A stretch of 64,000 nt of DNA from Clostridium beijerinckii (lineage in GTDB: Bacteria; Bacillota; Clostridia; Clostridiales; Clostridiaceae): positions 142,501 through 206,500 of the forward strand of contig NZ_CP144906.1 of the NCBI RefSeq assembly GCF_036699995.1, given 5' to 3'. The translations under genes and the position numbers were made by a program. The notes below the pieces were generated by a model that saw nothing but the letters and a program-made list of their open reading frames with translations, ran no database searches and had not been told where the DNA came from. This document shows, piece after piece, positions 49,106 to 60,034 of this stretch (positions are counted from its first letter, which is position 1; every line of letters starts with the position of its first letter).

Positions 49106-50327
49106 AAGGGAGGAAAATTATAATGGCAAAAGCAAAGTATGAAAGAAGTAAGCCACACGTTAATATTGGAACAATAGGTCACGTAGACCATGGTAAGACA
49201 ACATTAACAGCAGCAATCACAACAGTATTAGCAAATAAAGGATTTGCAGAAGCATTTAACTATGCAGATATTGATAAGGCTCCAGAAGAAAAAGAAAGAG
49301 GAATCACAATCAATACAGCACACGTTGAGTACCAAACAGAAAACAGACACTATGCGCACGTTGACTGTCCAGGGCATGCTGACTATGTTAAGAACATGAT
49401 CACAGGAGCAGCACAAATGGATGGAGCTATCTTAGTTGTATCAGCAGCAGATGGTCCAATGCCACAAACAAGAGAACATATACTACTAGGATCAAGAGTT
49501 GGTATCCAATATATCGTAGTATTCTTAAATAAAGCAGATATGGTAGACGATCCAGAATTATTAGAATTAGTAGAAATGGAAGTTAGAGAATTATTAAGCG
49601 AATATGACTTCCCAGGAGATGATATTCCAGTAATAACAGGATCAGCATTAAAAGCATTAGAAAATCCAACAGATGAAGAAGCAATTAAGCCAATCATGGA
49701 TTTAATGGAAGCAGTAGATAGCTATATCCCAACTCCAGAAAGAGCAACAGATAAGCCATTCTTAATGCCAATCGAAGATGTATTCACAATTACAGGAAGA
49801 GGAACAGTTGCAACAGGAAGAGTTGAAGCTGGAGTACTTCATGTAGGAGATGAAGTAGAAATCGTTGGATTAACAGAAGAAAAGAAGAAAGTTGTAGTAA
49901 CTGGAATCGAAATGTTCAGAAAGTTATTGGATGAAGCGCAAGCAGGAGATAACATTGGAGCATTATTAAGAGGAGTTCAAAGAACTGATATTGAAAGAGG
50001 TCAAGTTTTATCAAAACCAAATTCAGTACATCCTCATACTAAATTTGTAGGTCAAGTATACGTACTTAAGAAAGAAGAAGGCGGAAGACATACTCCATTC
50101 TTCGATGGATACAGACCACAATTCTACTTCAGAACAACAGACGTTACAGGATCAATCAAATTACCAGACGGAATGGAAATGGTAATGCCTGGAGATCACA
50201 TTGATATGAATGTTGAATTAATCACTCCAATCGCAATGGATGAAGGATTAAGATTCGCTATCAGAGAAGGCGGAAGAACTGTAGGTTCTGGAGTTGTTAC
50301 TAAAATAGTAGAATAAGATACATTTAT
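49106..50327 (+). repeat. 1.2-kb direct repeat carrying tuf, copy 2
   Basis: Appears identical by eye to 33184-34405, from AAGGGAGG to GATACATTTAT. Upstream and downstream sequences are unrelated. Homologous recombination between the copies could remove or invert the 16 kb between them only in the direct-repeat sense (deletion or duplication). Confidence 0.9.
49123..50316 (+). CDS. tuf: Elongation factor Tu, copy 2
   Basis: A 397-residue GTPase identical in sequence to the product of tuf copy 1 at 33201. It has [16 protein letters not shown] and NKADM. This copy is in the str-type position after fusA, with the same GGGAGG ribosome site, and has its own terminator. Two tuf genes are common in clostridia and increase EF-Tu output. 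Confidence 0.99.
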   Translation: MAKAKYERSKPHVNIGTIGHVDHGKTTLTAAITTVLANKGFAEAFNYADIDKAPEEKERGITINTAHVEYQTENRHYAHVDCPGHADYVKNMITGAAQMDGAILVVSAADGPMPQTREHILLGSRVGIQYIVVFLNKADMVDDPELLELVEMEVRELLSEYDFPGDDIPVITGSALKALENPTDEEAIKPIMDLMEAVDSYIPTPERATDKPFLMPIEDVFTITGRGTVATGRVEAGVLHVGDEVEIVGLTEEKKKVVVTGIEMFRKLLDEAQAGDNIGALLRGVQRTDIERGQVLSKPNSVHPHTKFVGQVYVLKKEEGGRHTPFFDGYRPQFYFRTTDVTGSIKLPDGMEMVMPGDHIDMNVELITPIAMDEGLRFAIREGGRTVGSGVVTKIVE

Positions 50328-50337
50328 ATTTGACAGT

Positions 50338-50370
50338 AAAAGCAAGGTATAATTTCCTTGCTTTTATTTT
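50338..50370 (+). terminator. Terminator after tuf copy 2
   Basis: Perfect 10-bp stem AAAAGCAAGG/CCTTGCTTTT (50338-50347 and 50356-50365) with loop TATAATTT, followed by ATTTT. It lies 21 nt after the stop and differs from the terminator of copy 1. Confidence 0.9.
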
Positions 50371-50544
50371 ATGAATTGTATAATTTAGTTAGTATTTCAT
50401 AATGAAATCAGATTGTTATCACAAATATTTATTTATTATCCGAAAATAAATTATGACAAAATGATATAAAAGTTTTAGTAAAGATAATTAAAAAATCACC
50501 AAATATCAGGAATTAAAAAAAAATAGGAAAATGTAAAAAAAAGC

Positions 50545-50573
50545 TTGAAAAGACAATATAACAATAGTATAAT
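50545..50573 (+). promoter_or_regulatory. Promoter of the S10 operon
   Basis: TTGAAA (50545-50550), 17 nt, TATAAT (50568-50573). The start would be near 50580, leaving a 190-nt leader before rpsJ. Confidence 0.85.
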
Positions 50574-50579
50574 TAAGAA

Positions 50580-50772
50580 GTTGCATAGCATACAGCGAGG
50601 ATTCAAGAGGTTGCCGGACTTCCGGGTAATTCTTGATGAGTAAGTTTGGATCTAGAATCCGACGACAGGGATTCTGTATTAAGTTTGGATATCACGAAAC
50701 ACCTGGAACAGTTTACAGAATGGCCGCTGTTGTGCGTTAGAAGTAAAACGTACATAAAAGGAGGGAAATGAA
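50580..50772 (+). promoter_or_regulatory. Structured S10-operon leader with a short basic frame
   Basis: GC-richer than its surroundings. Stems: TCAAGA/TCTTGA around a GCCGG segment; AGAATCC (50654-50660)/GGATTCT (50669-50675); AACAG/CTGTT near 50707-50733. TAAGTTTGGAT occurs twice (50641-50651 and 50680-50690). A frame 50636-50740 could encode a 34-residue Arg/Lys-rich peptide starting MSKFGSRIRRQG, without a clear ribosome site. By analogy with S10-operon control, L4 is a candidate regulator. Confidence 0.65.
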
Positions 50773-51081
50773 ATGTCAAAGCAAAAAATAAGAATTAGAT
50801 TAAAGGCTTTTGATCATACAATTTTAGATCAATCAGCTGAAAAAATTGTTGAAACTGCAAAAACATCAGGAGCTAAGGTTGTAGGGCCAGTGCCACTACC
50901 AACTGAAAAAGATGTTGTTACAATATTAAGAGCGGTTCACAAGTACAAAGATTCAAGAGAACAATTTGAGATAAGAACTCATAAGAGATTAATCGATATT
51001 GTTAATCCATCACCTAAAACTGTTGATGCATTAATGAGATTAAATCTTCCAGCTGGTGTTGATATAGAAATCAAGCTTTAG
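50773..51081 (+). CDS. rpsJ: 30S ribosomal protein S10
   Basis: A 102-residue 30S protein, also a transcription antitermination partner (NusE). It has [21 protein letters not shown] and the [13 protein letters not shown] block. AAGGAGGG precedes the ATG. It is the first gene of the S10 operon and follows a structured leader. Confidence 0.98.
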   Translation: MSKQKIRIRLKAFDHTILDQSAEKIVETAKTSGAKVVGPVPLPTEKDVVTILRAVHKYKDSREQFEIRTHKRLIDIVNPSPKTVDALMRLNLPAGVDIEIKL

Positions 51082-51153
51082 TACTGGAAATAATATAAAA
51101 CGGCTAGTTATGATTGTTAACAGTCCGCTAATTAGTTTGGGAGGTGTAAATAC

Positions 51154-51783
51154 ATGAAAAAAGCTATAATTGGAAGAAAAGTAGGAATGACACAAGTTTT
51201 TGATGAAAAAGGAAAAGTGATTCCTGTAACTGTAGTAGAAGCTGGCCCATGTGTTGTTGTTCAAAAGAAAACATTAGAAAATGATGGTTATGAAGCAATA
51301 CAAGTTGGTTTCGATGAAATAAGAGAAAAATTAGCTAACAAGCCAAGAAAAGGTCACTTTGCTAAGGCTGGAGCTACTTTAAGAAGAACTCTTAAAGAAT
51401 TTAGACTTGACGATATAAGTCAATACGAAGTTGGAAATGAAATAAAAGCTGATGTATTTGGAGCAGGAGATAAAGTTGATGTATCTGCAGTATCTAAGGG
51501 AAAGGGTTTCCAAGGATCAATTAAAAGATGGAATCAACAAAGAGGACCTATGACTCATGGTTCTAAGTTCCATAGAGCACCAGGTTCAATGGGAGCTTCA
51601 TCAGATCCGTCTAGAACATTCAAAAACAAGAGAATGCCAGGACATATGGGGTCTGTAAATACAACAGTACTTAATTTAGAAGTTGTTAAAGTAATAGCTG
51701 AAAAGAATTTAATACTAATTAAGGGTGGAATCCCAGGACCTAATAAAGGTACAGTAGTAATTAAAGATACAGTTAGAGCTTAA
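51154..51783 (+). CDS. rplC: 50S ribosomal protein L3
   Basis: A 209-residue primary 23S-binding protein near the peptidyl-transferase centre. It starts [19 protein letters not shown] and has the conserved loop [26 protein letters not shown] precedes the ATG. It is second in the S10 operon. Confidence 0.98.
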   Translation: MKKAIIGRKVGMTQVFDEKGKVIPVTVVEAGPCVVVQKKTLENDGYEAIQVGFDEIREKLANKPRKGHFAKAGATLRRTLKEFRLDDISQYEVGNEIKADVFGAGDKVDVSAVSKGKGFQGSIKRWNQQRGPMTHGSKFHRAPGSMGASSDPSRTFKNKRMPGHMGSVNTTVLNLEVVKVIAEKNLILIKGGIPGPNKGTVVIKDTVRA

Positions 51784-51809
51784 TTTCTTTGAAGAAAGGA
51801 GGAAATAAA

Positions 51810-52430
51810 ATGCCTACAGTAGGAGTATTTAATAAAGAAGGAAATAAAGTTGCAGATATGGAATTAAATGAAAATGTATTTGCAGCAGAAATTAATGAAT
51901 ATGCATTGCACCAAGTAGTAGTTGCATTATTAGCTAACAAAAGACAAGGAACTCAATCAACTAAAACTAGATCTGAAGTTAGAGGAGGCGGAATCAAGCC
52001 TTGGAGACAAAAGGGTACTGGAAGAGCAAGACAAGGTTCTATCAGATCACCACAATGGATCAAAGGTGGAATTGTATTCGCACCAAAGCCAAGAGACTAC
52101 AGAGTTTCAGTTCCAAAGAGTATGAGAAAGGTTGCTATGAAATCTGCTTTAACTAGCAAGGTTCAAGATAATCAAATGATAGTTCTTGATTCGTTAAATT
52201 TTGAAGCACCAAAAACTAAGAGCATGATAGAAATGCTAAAGGCTTTAGAAGCTAATAAAGCATTAATTATAACAGCTGAATCAAATGAAGTTGTTTATAA
52301 GTCAGCAAGAAACATTCAAGGAATAAGTGTTATTCCTGCAAACAACATCAATGTATATGATTTATTAAAATATGAAAAATTAATCATAACTAAAGATGCT
52401 GTATCAAAAATTGAGGAGGTGTACGCATAA
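51810..52430 (+). CDS. rplD: 50S ribosomal protein L4
   Basis: A 206-residue protein lining the exit tunnel, and the autogenous repressor of the S10 operon in Escherichia coli. It has the loop [18 protein letters not shown] and [18 protein letters not shown] 51810 follows AAAGGAGG; the frame opens at 51789. Its stop overlaps the start of rplW by one base. Confidence 0.97.
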   Translation: MPTVGVFNKEGNKVADMELNENVFAAEINEYALHQVVVALLANKRQGTQSTKTRSEVRGGGIKPWRQKGTGRARQGSIRSPQWIKGGIVFAPKPRDYRVSVPKSMRKVAMKSALTSKVQDNQMIVLDSLNFEAPKTKSMIEMLKALEANKALIITAESNEVVYKSARNIQGISVIPANNINVYDLLKYEKLIITKDAVSKIEEVYA

Positions 52431-52726
52431 TGAAATTAACAAGCCATGATATAATAAGAAAGCCAATCATAACTGAAAAAAGTATGGCGTCTATGGCCGA
52501 AAAAAGGTACACTTTCATAGTTCATGTTGATGCTAATAAATCTCAAATAAAGAGAGCTGTGGAAGAAGTTTTCAATGTTAAAGTTGAATCTGTTAACACT
52601 ATAAACGGCTTAGGTAAAACTAAGAGAATGGGCGTACATGTAGGTAAGAGATCAGATTACAAGAAAGCTATAGTTACATTAACTGAAGAAAGTAATGGAA
52701 TTGAATTCTTCGAGGGAATGCAATAA
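52430..52726 (+). CDS. rplW: 50S ribosomal protein L23
   Basis: A 98-residue protein at the tunnel exit, the docking site for SRP and trigger factor. It has [14 protein letters not shown] and [18 protein letters not shown]. The start overlaps the rplD stop (TAATG), and GAGGAGGTG lies inside rplD, so translation is coupled. Confidence 0.97.
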   Translation: MKLTSHDIIRKPIITEKSMASMAEKRYTFIVHVDANKSQIKRAVEEVFNVKVESVNTINGLGKTKRMGVHVGKRSDYKKAIVTLTEESNGIEFFEGMQ

Positions 52727-52790
52727 TAGTAGAATAAAGCCATTATTGGTGATCAACACCAGAGAAGCTTGAAGAAGGAGGGAATTTTAA

Positions 52791-53624
52791 ATGGCAGTTA
52801 AAAAGTTTAACCCTATTACACCAGCAAGAAGACAAATGACTATGCCAACTTTTGAAGAAATAACTTCACAAGAACCAGAAAAGTCACTTCTTGTTGCATT
52901 AAAGAGTAAAGCGGGTAGAAATGCTCAAGGTAAAATTACTGTTAGACATCGTGGCGGCGGTGTTAAGAGAAAATATAGAATAATAGACTTTAAAAGAAAT
53001 AAAGATGAAATCCCAGCAAAGGTTGCAACTATAGAATATGATCCAAACAGATCAGCATATATTGCTCTTGTTATATATAGCGATGGAGAAAAGAGATATA
53101 TTCTTGCGCCTGCAGGATTAAAAGTTGGAGATGTAATAGAGTCTGGAGTTAATGCTGATATCAAACCTGGTAATGCACTTCCATTAAAGAACATACCAGT
53201 AGGTACAGTTATTCACAATATAGAGTTACAAAGAGGTAAAGGTGGTCAATTAGTTAGAGCAGCAGGTGGATCAGCTCAATTAATGGCTAAAGAAGGAGAT
53301 TATGCAACTCTTAGATTACCATCAGGTGAAATGAGATATGTAAGAATCGAATGTAGAGCTACAATAGGAACACTTTCTAATGCAACAAACGATATTGTTA
53401 ATATCGGTAAAGCTGGTAGAAAGAGACATATGGGATGGAGACCAACAGTTAGAGGATCTGTAATGAACCCTAATGATCACCCTCATGGTGGTGGTGAAGG
53501 TAAGTCTCCAGTTGGTAGACCAAGTCCAGTTACTCCATGGGGTAAACCAGCACTTGGATACAAAACTAGAAAGACTAAGAAATATTCAGATAAATTTATT
53601 ATCAAAGATAGAAGAGCTAAGTAG
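52791..53624 (+). CDS. rplB: 50S ribosomal protein L2
   Basis: A 277-residue core 23S-binding protein needed for subunit association. It has [18 protein letters not shown] and the C-terminal block [18 protein letters not shown] with the conserved His. AAGGAGGG precedes the ATG. Confidence 0.98.
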   Translation: MAVKKFNPITPARRQMTMPTFEEITSQEPEKSLLVALKSKAGRNAQGKITVRHRGGGVKRKYRIIDFKRNKDEIPAKVATIEYDPNRSAYIALVIYSDGEKRYILAPAGLKVGDVIESGVNADIKPGNALPLKNIPVGTVIHNIELQRGKGGQLVRAAGGSAQLMAKEGDYATLRLPSGEMRYVRIECRATIGTLSNATNDIVNIGKAGRKRHMGWRPTVRGSVMNPNDHPHGGGEGKSPVGRPSPVTPWGKPALGYKTRKTKKYSDKFIIKDRRAK

Positions 53625-53689
53625 TTTGAGGAGAATAGTAAGTTCTCTTCACAACTTAGACCTTAGTGTTTATGAAGGGAGGCATATTA

Positions 53690-53962
53690 GTGAGTAGATC
53701 AACAAAGAAAGCACCTTTTGTTCATGAGGGACTTTTTAAGAAAATAGAAGAAATGAATGGTAATGGAGAAAAAAAGGTTGTTAAGACTTGGTCAAGAAGT
53801 TCAACAATTTTTCCACAATTCATAGGTCATACAATTGCTGTTCATGATGGAAGAAAGCATGTACCAGTATATATATCAGAAGATATGGTTGGCCATAAAT
53901 TAGGTGAGTTTGTATTAACTAGAACTTATAAAGGTCATGACGATAAAACATCAAAAAGATAG
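53690..53962 (+). CDS. rpsS: 30S ribosomal protein S19
   Basis: A 90-residue head protein of the 30S subunit. It begins [18 protein letters not shown] and contains [21 protein letters not shown]. The start is GTG 53690 behind GGGAGG; the frame opens earlier, at 53666, within the upstream spacer. Confidence 0.96.
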   Translation: MSRSTKKAPFVHEGLFKKIEEMNGNGEKKVVKTWSRSSTIFPQFIGHTIAVHDGRKHVPVYISEDMVGHKLGEFVLTRTYKGHDDKTSKR

Positions 53963-53982
53963 CCTGGAAAGGAGGATCATAA

Positions 53983-54318
53983 ATGGAAGCTAGAGCTATA
54001 GCAAAATATATTAGAATGTCTCCAACAAAGGTAGGAGTAATTCTTGATTTAATAAGAGGAAAACAAGTTAACGAAGCTTTTGCTATTTTACAATATACTC
54101 CAAGAGAAGCAGCGGTAGTTATAAATAAAGTTTTAAAATCAGCTGTTGCTAATGCAGAAAACAATTTGGAATTGAATGCTGATAACTTATATGTTTCAGA
54201 GTGTTTCGTTGGTCAAGGATCAACATTAAAGAGATTCCAACCTCATGCTCAAGGTAGAGCATTTAAAATATTAAAGAAAACAAGCAATATAACAGTAGTT
54301 GTTAAAGAAAGAGCTTAA
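53983..54318 (+). CDS. rplV: 50S ribosomal protein L22
   Basis: A 111-residue tunnel-wall protein. It has [21 protein letters not shown] and [20 protein letters not shown], the extended loop conserved in L22. AAAGGAGG precedes the ATG by 7-8 nt. Confidence 0.98.
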   Translation: MEARAIAKYIRMSPTKVGVILDLIRGKQVNEAFAILQYTPREAAVVINKVLKSAVANAENNLELNADNLYVSECFVGQGSTLKRFQPHAQGRAFKILKKTSNITVVVKERA

Positions 54319-54342
54319 TAAGATAAAAGGAGGGAAAAGCAA

Positions 54343-55008
54343 GTGGGTCAAAAAGTAAATCCTCATGGCCTTAGAGTAGGTGTTATCAAGGGATGGGACG
54401 CAAAATGGTATGCTAACAAGAAAAACTTTGCTGATAATCTTATAGAAGATAACAAGATCAGAAAATTTGTGAAAAAGGAACTTTTTTCTGCAGGTATTTC
54501 TAAAATTGAAATTGAAAGAGCTGCTAAAAGAGTAAAATTAAACATATATACAGCAAAGCCTGGTGTTATAATAGGTAAAGGTGGATCTGGAATTGAGGCT
54601 TTAAAAAATAAATTAACTCAATTCGTTGAAAATAAGAATGTTTTAATAAACATAGTTGAAGTTAAAAGTGCAGAAGCTGATGCACAATTAATGGCTGAAA
54701 ATATTGCTGCACAATTAGAAAAAAGAATTTCATTCAGAAGAGCTATGAAGCAAACAATGCAAAGAGCTATGAAACACGGAATAAAAGGTGTAAAAACTGC
54801 TTGTTCTGGTAGATTAGGTGGAGCAGAAATAGCAAGAACTGAACATTATCATGAAGGAACAATTCCACTACAAACATTAAGAGCTGATATCGATTATGGA
54901 TTTGCTGAAGCAGATACAACATATGGAAAAATCGGAGTTAAGGTTTGGGTTTATAATGGAGAAGTTCTTCCAACTAAGAAAGTAGAAAAGGAAGAGGCTA
55001 ACGCATAG
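54343..55008 (+). CDS. rpsC: 30S ribosomal protein S3
   Basis: A 221-residue protein at the mRNA entry site with helicase-related function. It starts [20 protein letters not shown], and its KH domain has [16 protein letters not shown]. The C-terminal domain has [20 protein letters not shown]. The start is GTG 54343 after AAAGGAGGG. Confidence 0.98.
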   Translation: MGQKVNPHGLRVGVIKGWDAKWYANKKNFADNLIEDNKIRKFVKKELFSAGISKIEIERAAKRVKLNIYTAKPGVIIGKGGSGIEALKNKLTQFVENKNVLINIVEVKSAEADAQLMAENIAAQLEKRISFRRAMKQTMQRAMKHGIKGVKTACSGRLGGAEIARTEHYHEGTIPLQTLRADIDYGFAEADTTYGKIGVKVWVYNGEVLPTKKVEKEEANA

Positions 55009-55025
55009 GAAAGGAGGAATAGATC

Positions 55026-55460
55026 ATGTTAATGCCTAAAAGGGTAAAACATCGTAAGGTGCAACGTGGTAGAATGAAAGGTAAAGCTACAAGAGGTAAT
55101 TTCTTAGCTTATGGTGATTACGGAATCCAAGCGCTAACTTGTGGATGGATAACAAGTAACCAAATTGAATCTGCCAGAATTGCTATCAATAGATACATTA
55201 AAAGAGGTGGAAAACTTTGGATAAAGATTTTCCCAGATAAACCAGTTACAGAAAAGCCAGCTGAAACAAGAATGGGTTCAGGTAAAGGATCACCAGAATA
55301 CTGGGTTGCAGTAGTTAAACCAGGTAGAGTACTATTTGAATTATCAGGAGTACCAGAAGAAACTGCAAGAGAAGCAATGAGACTTGCTTCACATAAACTT
55401 CCTGTAAAAACAAAATTTGTTTCAAAAAGAGATTTTGAGGAAATGGGTGGTGAAGAATAA
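55026..55460 (+). CDS. rplP: 50S ribosomal protein L16
   Basis: A 144-residue protein near the A-site tRNA elbow. It has [19 protein letters not shown] and [26 protein letters not shown] is placed for the ATG at 55026 (8 nt); the next ATG at 55032 is the alternative. Its stop overlaps the rpmC start (TAATG). Confidence 0.97.
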
Positions 55461-55672
55461 TGAAGGCTAGAGAATTAAAAGAATTGAAATCAAGCAATCC
55501 TCAAGATTTAACAGTTAAATTGGGCGATCTTAAAGCGGAGTTATTTAATTTAAGATTTCAATTAGCTACAGGACAATTAGAAAATCCAATGAGAATAAGA
55601 GAAGTTAAGAAATCTATAGCCCAAATAAAAACCATCTTAAGAGAAGAAGAATTAAAAGCATTGGAACAATAA
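55460..55672 (+). CDS. rpmC: 50S ribosomal protein L29
   Basis: A 70-residue helical protein at the tunnel exit. It begins [16 protein letters not shown] and has [20 protein letters not shown], diagnostic of L29. It starts at the overlapping TAATG with rplP. Confidence 0.97.
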
Positions 55673-55695
55673 AAGTTGGAAGGAGGTAAGCCCTA

Positions 55696-55950
55696 ATGGA
55701 AAGATCATTAAGAAAGAAAAGAATTGGTAGGGTTGTTTCTGATAAAATGGAAAAAACTATTGTAGTTGCAGTTGAAACTAAGGTTAGACACCCATTATAC
55801 GGTAAGACAGTTAATAGAACTACAAAGTTTAAAGTACATGATGAGAATAATGAAGCTAAAATTAATGATAGAGTATCAATAATGGAAACTAGACCTTTAT
55901 CTAAAGATAAGAGATGGAGACTTGTTGAAATAGTTGAAAAGGCTAAATAA
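55696..55950 (+). CDS. rpsQ: 30S ribosomal protein S17
   Basis: An 84-residue OB-fold 16S-binding protein. It has [19 protein letters not shown] and [23 protein letters not shown] lies 8-9 nt before the ATG. It follows rpmC by 23 nt. Confidence 0.97.
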   Translation: MERSLRKKRIGRVVSDKMEKTIVVAVETKVRHPLYGKTVNRTTKFKVHDENNEAKINDRVSIMETRPLSKDKRWRLVEIVEKAK

Positions 55951-55978
55951 GCTTTAAAACTGAAAGGAGGGTAATTTA

Positions 55979-56347
55979 ATGATACAACAACAAACCTTAT
56001 TAAAGGTTGCAGATAATTCAGGTGCAAAGGAAATTATGTGTATCAGAGTATTAGGTGGATCTAAAAGAAAGTTTGGTAATATCGGCGATGTTATAGTTGC
56101 TAGCGTTAAAAGTGCAACACCAGGTGGAGTTGTTAAAAAAGGTGATGTTGTAAAGGCAGTTGTAGTTAGATCAGTAAAAGGTGTAAGAAGAGCTGATGGT
56201 TCATATATTAAATTTGACGAAAACGCAGCAGTTATAATCAAAGATGATAAGCAACCAAGAGGAACTCGTATCTTTGGACCTGTTGCTAGGGAGCTAAGAG
56301 ATAAAGAATTCACTAAAATTTTATCATTAGCACCAGAAGTTCTATAA
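55979..56347 (+). CDS. rplN: 50S ribosomal protein L14
   Basis: A 122-residue protein at the subunit interface. It begins [19 protein letters not shown] and has [26 protein letters not shown] precedes the ATG. Confidence 0.98.
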
Positions 56348-56362
56348 GAGGAGGTGGCCAAC

Positions 56363-56677
56363 TTGAAGATACATGTAAGAAAGAATGATACAGTTATTGT
56401 TATATCTGGAAAAGATAAAGGCAAAACTGGTGAAGTGTTAAAAGCGTATCCAAAGACAGGAAAAGTTCTTGTTCAAGGAGTTAATATAGTTAAAAAACAT
56501 CAAAAAGCTAATAAGGGTCAAGTTGAAAGCGCTATAATTGAAAAAGAAGCAGCAATCAACAGCTCAAAAGTTATGTTATATTGTAACAAATGTAAGAATG
56601 CGACTAGAATTAGTAACAAAGTTTTAGATGATGGTACTAAGGTTAGAGTATGTAAAAAATGCGGAGAAACATTCTAG
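56363..56677 (+). CDS. rplX: 50S ribosomal protein L24
   Basis: A 104-residue KOW protein that nucleates 50S assembly. It has KNDTVIVISGKDKGKTGEV and a C-terminal zinc-like pair set CNKCKN and CKKCGE. The start is TTG 56363 after GAGGAGGTGG; an earlier in-frame GTG at 56354 is inside that ribosome site. Confidence 0.96.
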   Translation: MKIHVRKNDTVIVISGKDKGKTGEVLKAYPKTGKVLVQGVNIVKKHQKANKGQVESAIIEKEAAINSSKVMLYCNKCKNATRISNKVLDDGTKVRVCKKCGETF

Positions 56678-56699
56678 ATTTTGAAAGGAGGTAACTAAT

Positions 56700-57239
56700 A
56701 TGACAAGACTTCAAGAAAAATATCAAAAAGAAGTAGTTCCAGCTATGATTGAAAAGTTCGGATATAAAAACATAATGGAAGTACCAAAGCTAGAAAAGAT
56801 AGTAATCAACATGGGAGTTGGAGAAGCTAAGGAAAATCAAAAAGTGCTAGAATCAGCAGTTAATGATTTGACTTTAATAGCAGGTCAAAAGCCTGTATTA
56901 ACAAGAGCTAAAAAGTCTGTAGCTAACTTTAAAATTAGAGAAAATATGCCATTAGGATGTAAAGTTACTCTAAGAAAAGCTAACATGTTTGAATTTGCTG
57001 ATAAACTAATGAGCATAGCACTACCAAGAGTAAGAGATTTCAGAGGAGTTTCTAGCAAAGCTTTCGATGGTAGAGGAAATTATTCATTAGGAATTAAAGA
57101 ACAATTAATATTCCCAGAAATAGAATATGATAAGATAGATAAAGTTAGAGGAATGGATATAATCTTCGTTACTACAGCTAACACTGACGAAGAAGCTAGG
57201 GAATTATTAAGATTCCTTGGAATGCCATTCGCTCAATAA
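56700..57239 (+). CDS. rplE: 50S ribosomal protein L5
   Basis: A 179-residue 5S-rRNA-binding protein. It has [40 protein letters not shown] and the [20 protein letters not shown] block. AAAGGAGG precedes the ATG. Confidence 0.98.
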   Translation: MTRLQEKYQKEVVPAMIEKFGYKNIMEVPKLEKIVINMGVGEAKENQKVLESAVNDLTLIAGQKPVLTRAKKSVANFKIRENMPLGCKVTLRKANMFEFADKLMSIALPRVRDFRGVSSKAFDGRGNYSLGIKEQLIFPEIEYDKIDKVRGMDIIFVTTANTDEEARELLRFLGMPFAQ

Positions 57240-57255
57240 TAAGGAGGGAAACACA

Positions 57256-57441
57256 TTGGCACGTAAGGCTATTATTGAAAAGTGGAGCAAAACTCCTAAA
57301 TACAAGACAAGAGCTTATACAAGATGTAGAATATGTGGAAGACCACATGCTGTATTAAAAAAATATGGAGTATGCCGTATTTGTTTTAGAGAACTTGCTT
57401 ATAAGGGCGAAATTCCAGGTTGTAGAAAAGCAAGTTGGTAA
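57256..57441 (+). CDS. rpsZ: 30S ribosomal protein S14, zinc type
   Basis: A 61-residue short S14 (type Z). The zinc site has CRICGRPH and CRICFRE. It starts [20 protein letters not shown]. The start is TTG 57256 after AAGGAGGG; an upstream open stretch overlaps rplE and is not used. Confidence 0.97.
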   Translation: MARKAIIEKWSKTPKYKTRAYTRCRICGRPHAVLKKYGVCRICFRELAYKGEIPGCRKASW

Positions 57442-57473
57442 GATATACGATGTAACGAAAGGAGGCACATTAA

Positions 57474-57872
57474 ATGGTTATGACAGATCCTATAGCAGAT
57501 TTATTAACTCGTGTAAGAAATGCTAATGCTGTAAGACATGAAGTGGTAGAAGTACCTTCTTCAAACGTAAAGAAGGAAATTGCAAATATATTATTACAAG
57601 AGGGTTATATAAAAGAAATAAATGAATATAACGATGGAGTTGTTCCAATGTTAAGATTATCTCTTAAGTATGGAGCTAATAAAGAAAGAGTTATAACTGG
57701 TATTAAGAGAATTTCTAAACCAGGATTAAGAGTTTATTGCAAGAAAGACGAGGTACCAAAAGTTCTTAATGGATTAGGTATCGCTGTTGTTTCGACTTCA
57801 AATGGAATAATGGTAGATAGAGAAGCTAGAAAGAACGGATTAGGTGGAGAAGTAATCTGCTACGTTTGGTAA
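57474..57872 (+). CDS. rpsH: 30S ribosomal protein S8
   Basis: A 132-residue primary 16S-binding protein, repressor of the spc operon in Escherichia coli. It has [14 protein letters not shown] and the C-terminal ISTSNG-like [28 protein letters not shown] precedes the ATG; a second ATG two codons later is possible. Confidence 0.98.
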   Translation: MVMTDPIADLLTRVRNANAVRHEVVEVPSSNVKKEIANILLQEGYIKEINEYNDGVVPMLRLSLKYGANKERVITGIKRISKPGLRVYCKKDEVPKVLNGLGIAVVSTSNGIMVDREARKNGLGGEVICYVW

Positions 57873-57940
57873 TATCTCAGATAAATTAAACTAGATAAAA
57901 TTGTAAAATGCAATTTTAAAATAATACAGGAGGTGCAATT

Positions 57941-58483
57941 ATGTCAAGAGTAGGTAGATTACCAATAGCTATTCCTGCTGATGTAACTGTTACTGTAACA
58001 CCAGACAATTTAGTTACAGTTAAGGGACCAAAAGGTGAATTAGTTAAAACTATGCATAAAGATATTAGCATAGCTGTTGAAAACAATGAAGTAATTGTTA
58101 CTAGACATAGTGAACAAAAAGATCACAGAGCTCTTCACGGTTTAACAAGAGCATTAATTAATAATATGGTAATTGGAGTAAAACAAGGGTACCAAAAAAC
58201 TTTAGATTTAGTTGGTGTTGGTTATAGAGCTCAATTACAAGGCAAAAAGCTTGTAATGAACCTTGGATATTCACATCCAGTTGAAATTGAACCTATTGAC
58301 GGAATCACATTTGAAACTCCAGCTGCAACTAGAGTAATAGTAAGTGGAATCGACAAAGAAAAAGTTGGATTTGCTGCAGCGGATATAAGAAAATGGAGAG
58401 TACCAGAACCATATAAGGGTAAAGGTATTAAGTATGAAAATGAAGTGATCAGACGTAAAGAAGGTAAGACTGGTAAGAAATAA
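57941..58483 (+). CDS. rplF: 50S ribosomal protein L6
   Basis: A 180-residue two-domain protein near the factor-binding site. It starts [17 protein letters not shown] and has [19 protein letters not shown] and the C-terminal [29 protein letters not shown] precedes the ATG. Confidence 0.98.
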   Translation: MSRVGRLPIAIPADVTVTVTPDNLVTVKGPKGELVKTMHKDISIAVENNEVIVTRHSEQKDHRALHGLTRALINNMVIGVKQGYQKTLDLVGVGYRAQLQGKKLVMNLGYSHPVEIEPIDGITFETPAATRVIVSGIDKEKVGFAAADIRKWRVPEPYKGKGIKYENEVIRRKEGKTGKK

Positions 58484-58501
58484 TAGAAAGGAGTGAGTTT
58501 T

Positions 58502-58861
58502 ATGTTCAAAAAGGTAGACAAAAAGGCGAGCAGAGAAAAACGTCACCTTAGAGTTCGTAAAAAAGTTTTTGGAACTGCGGAAAGACCAAGACTTTCAGTA
58601 TTTAAGAGTGAAAAGAATATATATGCACAAGTTATTGATGATATAAATGGTGTTACATTAGTAGCTGCTTCAAGTTTAGAAAAAGATTTTGCTGCAAAAG
58701 GCGGAAACAAAGAAGGTGCTAAACTTGTAGGTGAATTAGTAGCTAAAAAAGCTATAGAAAAAGGAATTGACGTAGTGGTATTTGATAGAGGCGGATACAT
58801 ATATCACGGAAGAATTCAAGAATTAGCACAAGCAGCTAGAGAAGCTGGCTTGAAATTCTAA
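58502..58861 (+). CDS. rplR: 50S ribosomal protein L18
   Basis: A 119-residue 5S-rRNA-binding protein. It has [20 protein letters not shown] and the C-terminal [23 protein letters not shown] 58502 follows AAAGGAGTG; the frame opens at 58493 inside that site. Confidence 0.97.
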   Translation: MFKKVDKKASREKRHLRVRKKVFGTAERPRLSVFKSEKNIYAQVIDDINGVTLVAASSLEKDFAAKGGNKEGAKLVGELVAKKAIEKGIDVVVFDRGGYIYHGRIQELAQAAREAGLKF

Positions 58862-58881
58862 TTAAACAAGGAGGGAAATAA

Positions 58882-59379
58882 ATGAGAATCGATCCTAGTA
58901 CACTAGACCTTAAAGAAAAGGTTGTTTTCATAAACAGAGTTACTAAGGTTGTTAAGGGTGGTAGAAACTTCAGATTCAGCGCTCTAGTTGTTGTCGGAGA
59001 CGAGAACGGACACGTTGGCGTTGGAATGGGTAAGTCAATCGAAATCCCAGAAGCAATAAAAAAAGGAATAGAAGATGCTAAGAAGAACTTAGTAAGCGTT
59101 GCAATGGTAGGAACAACAATTCCTCACCAAGTTAATGGTAAGTTCGGAACTGCAAATGTTCTAATTATGCCAGCTAAAGAAGGTACAGGAGTTATTGCTG
59201 GAGGTCCAGCAAGAGCAGTACTTGAATTAGCAGGATTAAAGGATGTTAGAGCTAAATCATTAGGTTCAAATAATCCTAATAACATGGTAAATGCAACAAT
59301 AAACGGATTAGCTAGCTTAAGAACAGTAGAAGATATAGCTAAATTAAGAGGCAAATCTGTTGAAGAAATATTAGGTTAA
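58882..59379 (+). CDS. rpsE: 30S ribosomal protein S5
   Basis: A 165-residue fidelity protein at the mRNA entry. It has the loop [20 protein letters not shown] and [20 protein letters not shown]. The C-terminus has [25 protein letters not shown] precedes the ATG. Confidence 0.98.
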   Translation: MRIDPSTLDLKEKVVFINRVTKVVKGGRNFRFSALVVVGDENGHVGVGMGKSIEIPEAIKKGIEDAKKNLVSVAMVGTTIPHQVNGKFGTANVLIMPAKEGTGVIAGGPARAVLELAGLKDVRAKSLGSNNPNNMVNATINGLASLRTVEDIAKLRGKSVEEILG

Positions 59380-59391
59380 GGAGATATTGCA

Positions 59392-59571
59392 ATGGCTAAA
59401 TTAAGAATTACATTAGTTAAGAGCTTAATAGGTAGAAAAAAAGACCATATCGCTACTGCAAATGCTCTTGGACTAACAAAGATAAGAAAAACAGTAGAAC
59501 CTGAGGCAACACCTCAAGTTCAAGGTATGATAAAAAAGATTGAATATCTATTAAAAGTAGAAGAAGTATAA
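59392..59571 (+). CDS. rpmD: 50S ribosomal protein L30
   Basis: A 59-residue ferredoxin-fold ribosomal protein. It reads [20 protein letters not shown], with [10 protein letters not shown] next, the L30 signature. AAGGAGA precedes the ATG. It lies between rpsE and rplO, the usual place. Confidence 0.97.
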   Translation: MAKLRITLVKSLIGRKKDHIATANALGLTKIRKTVEPEATPQVQGMIKKIEYLLKVEEV

Positions 59572-59592
59572 AAACAAGGAGGTGCACTGAAT

Positions 59593-60033
59593 ATGAAACT
59601 TCACGAATTAAAACCAGCAGCAGGTAGCAAGAAAGCACCTAAAAGAATTGGTAGAGGTACTGGTTCTGGATTAGGAAGAAATGCTGGTAAAGGTGAAAAG
59701 GGTCAAAATGCAAGATCAGGTGGTGGCGTAAGACCTGGTTTTGAAGGCGGTCAAATGCCTTTATATAGAAGACTTCCTAAGAGAGGTTTTACAAACATTT
59801 TTGCAAAGAAGATTGTTAGCATAAATCTTGACAGATTAAATATCTTTGAAAATGGTACTGAAGTTACTCCAGAATTATTACTTGAAAGAAGAGTTGTAAG
59901 TAAAGTTTTGGATGGAGTAAAGATTCTTGGAAACGGAACATTAGAAAAAAGCTTAACGGTTAAAGGATGTAAGTTCTCTAAGTCTGCTATAGAAAAGATT
60001 GAAGCAGCTGGGGGAAAAGTTGAGGTGATGTAA
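59593..60033 (+). CDS. rplO: 50S ribosomal protein L15
   Basis: A 146-residue late-assembly protein. It starts [20 protein letters not shown], with [20 protein letters not shown] following. The core domain ends with [24 protein letters not shown] precedes the ATG. secY starts 1 nt after its stop. Confidence 0.98.
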   Translation: MKLHELKPAAGSKKAPKRIGRGTGSGLGRNAGKGEKGQNARSGGGVRPGFEGGQMPLYRRLPKRGFTNIFAKKIVSINLDRLNIFENGTEVTPELLLERRVVSKVLDGVKILGNGTLEKSLTVKGCKFSKSAIEKIEAAGGKVEVM

Positions 60034-60034
60034 A

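Noticed and set aside
50330..50353. TTGACA and TATAAT after tuf copy 2 as a promoter
   Set aside because: The spacer is 12 nt and TATAAT is the loop of the tuf terminator. The 50545-50573 pair is much better.
53473..53697. Plus-strand frame overlapping the end of rplB and start of rpsS
   Set aside because: Out-of-frame reading of rplB; no ribosome site and no L2/S19 need for it.
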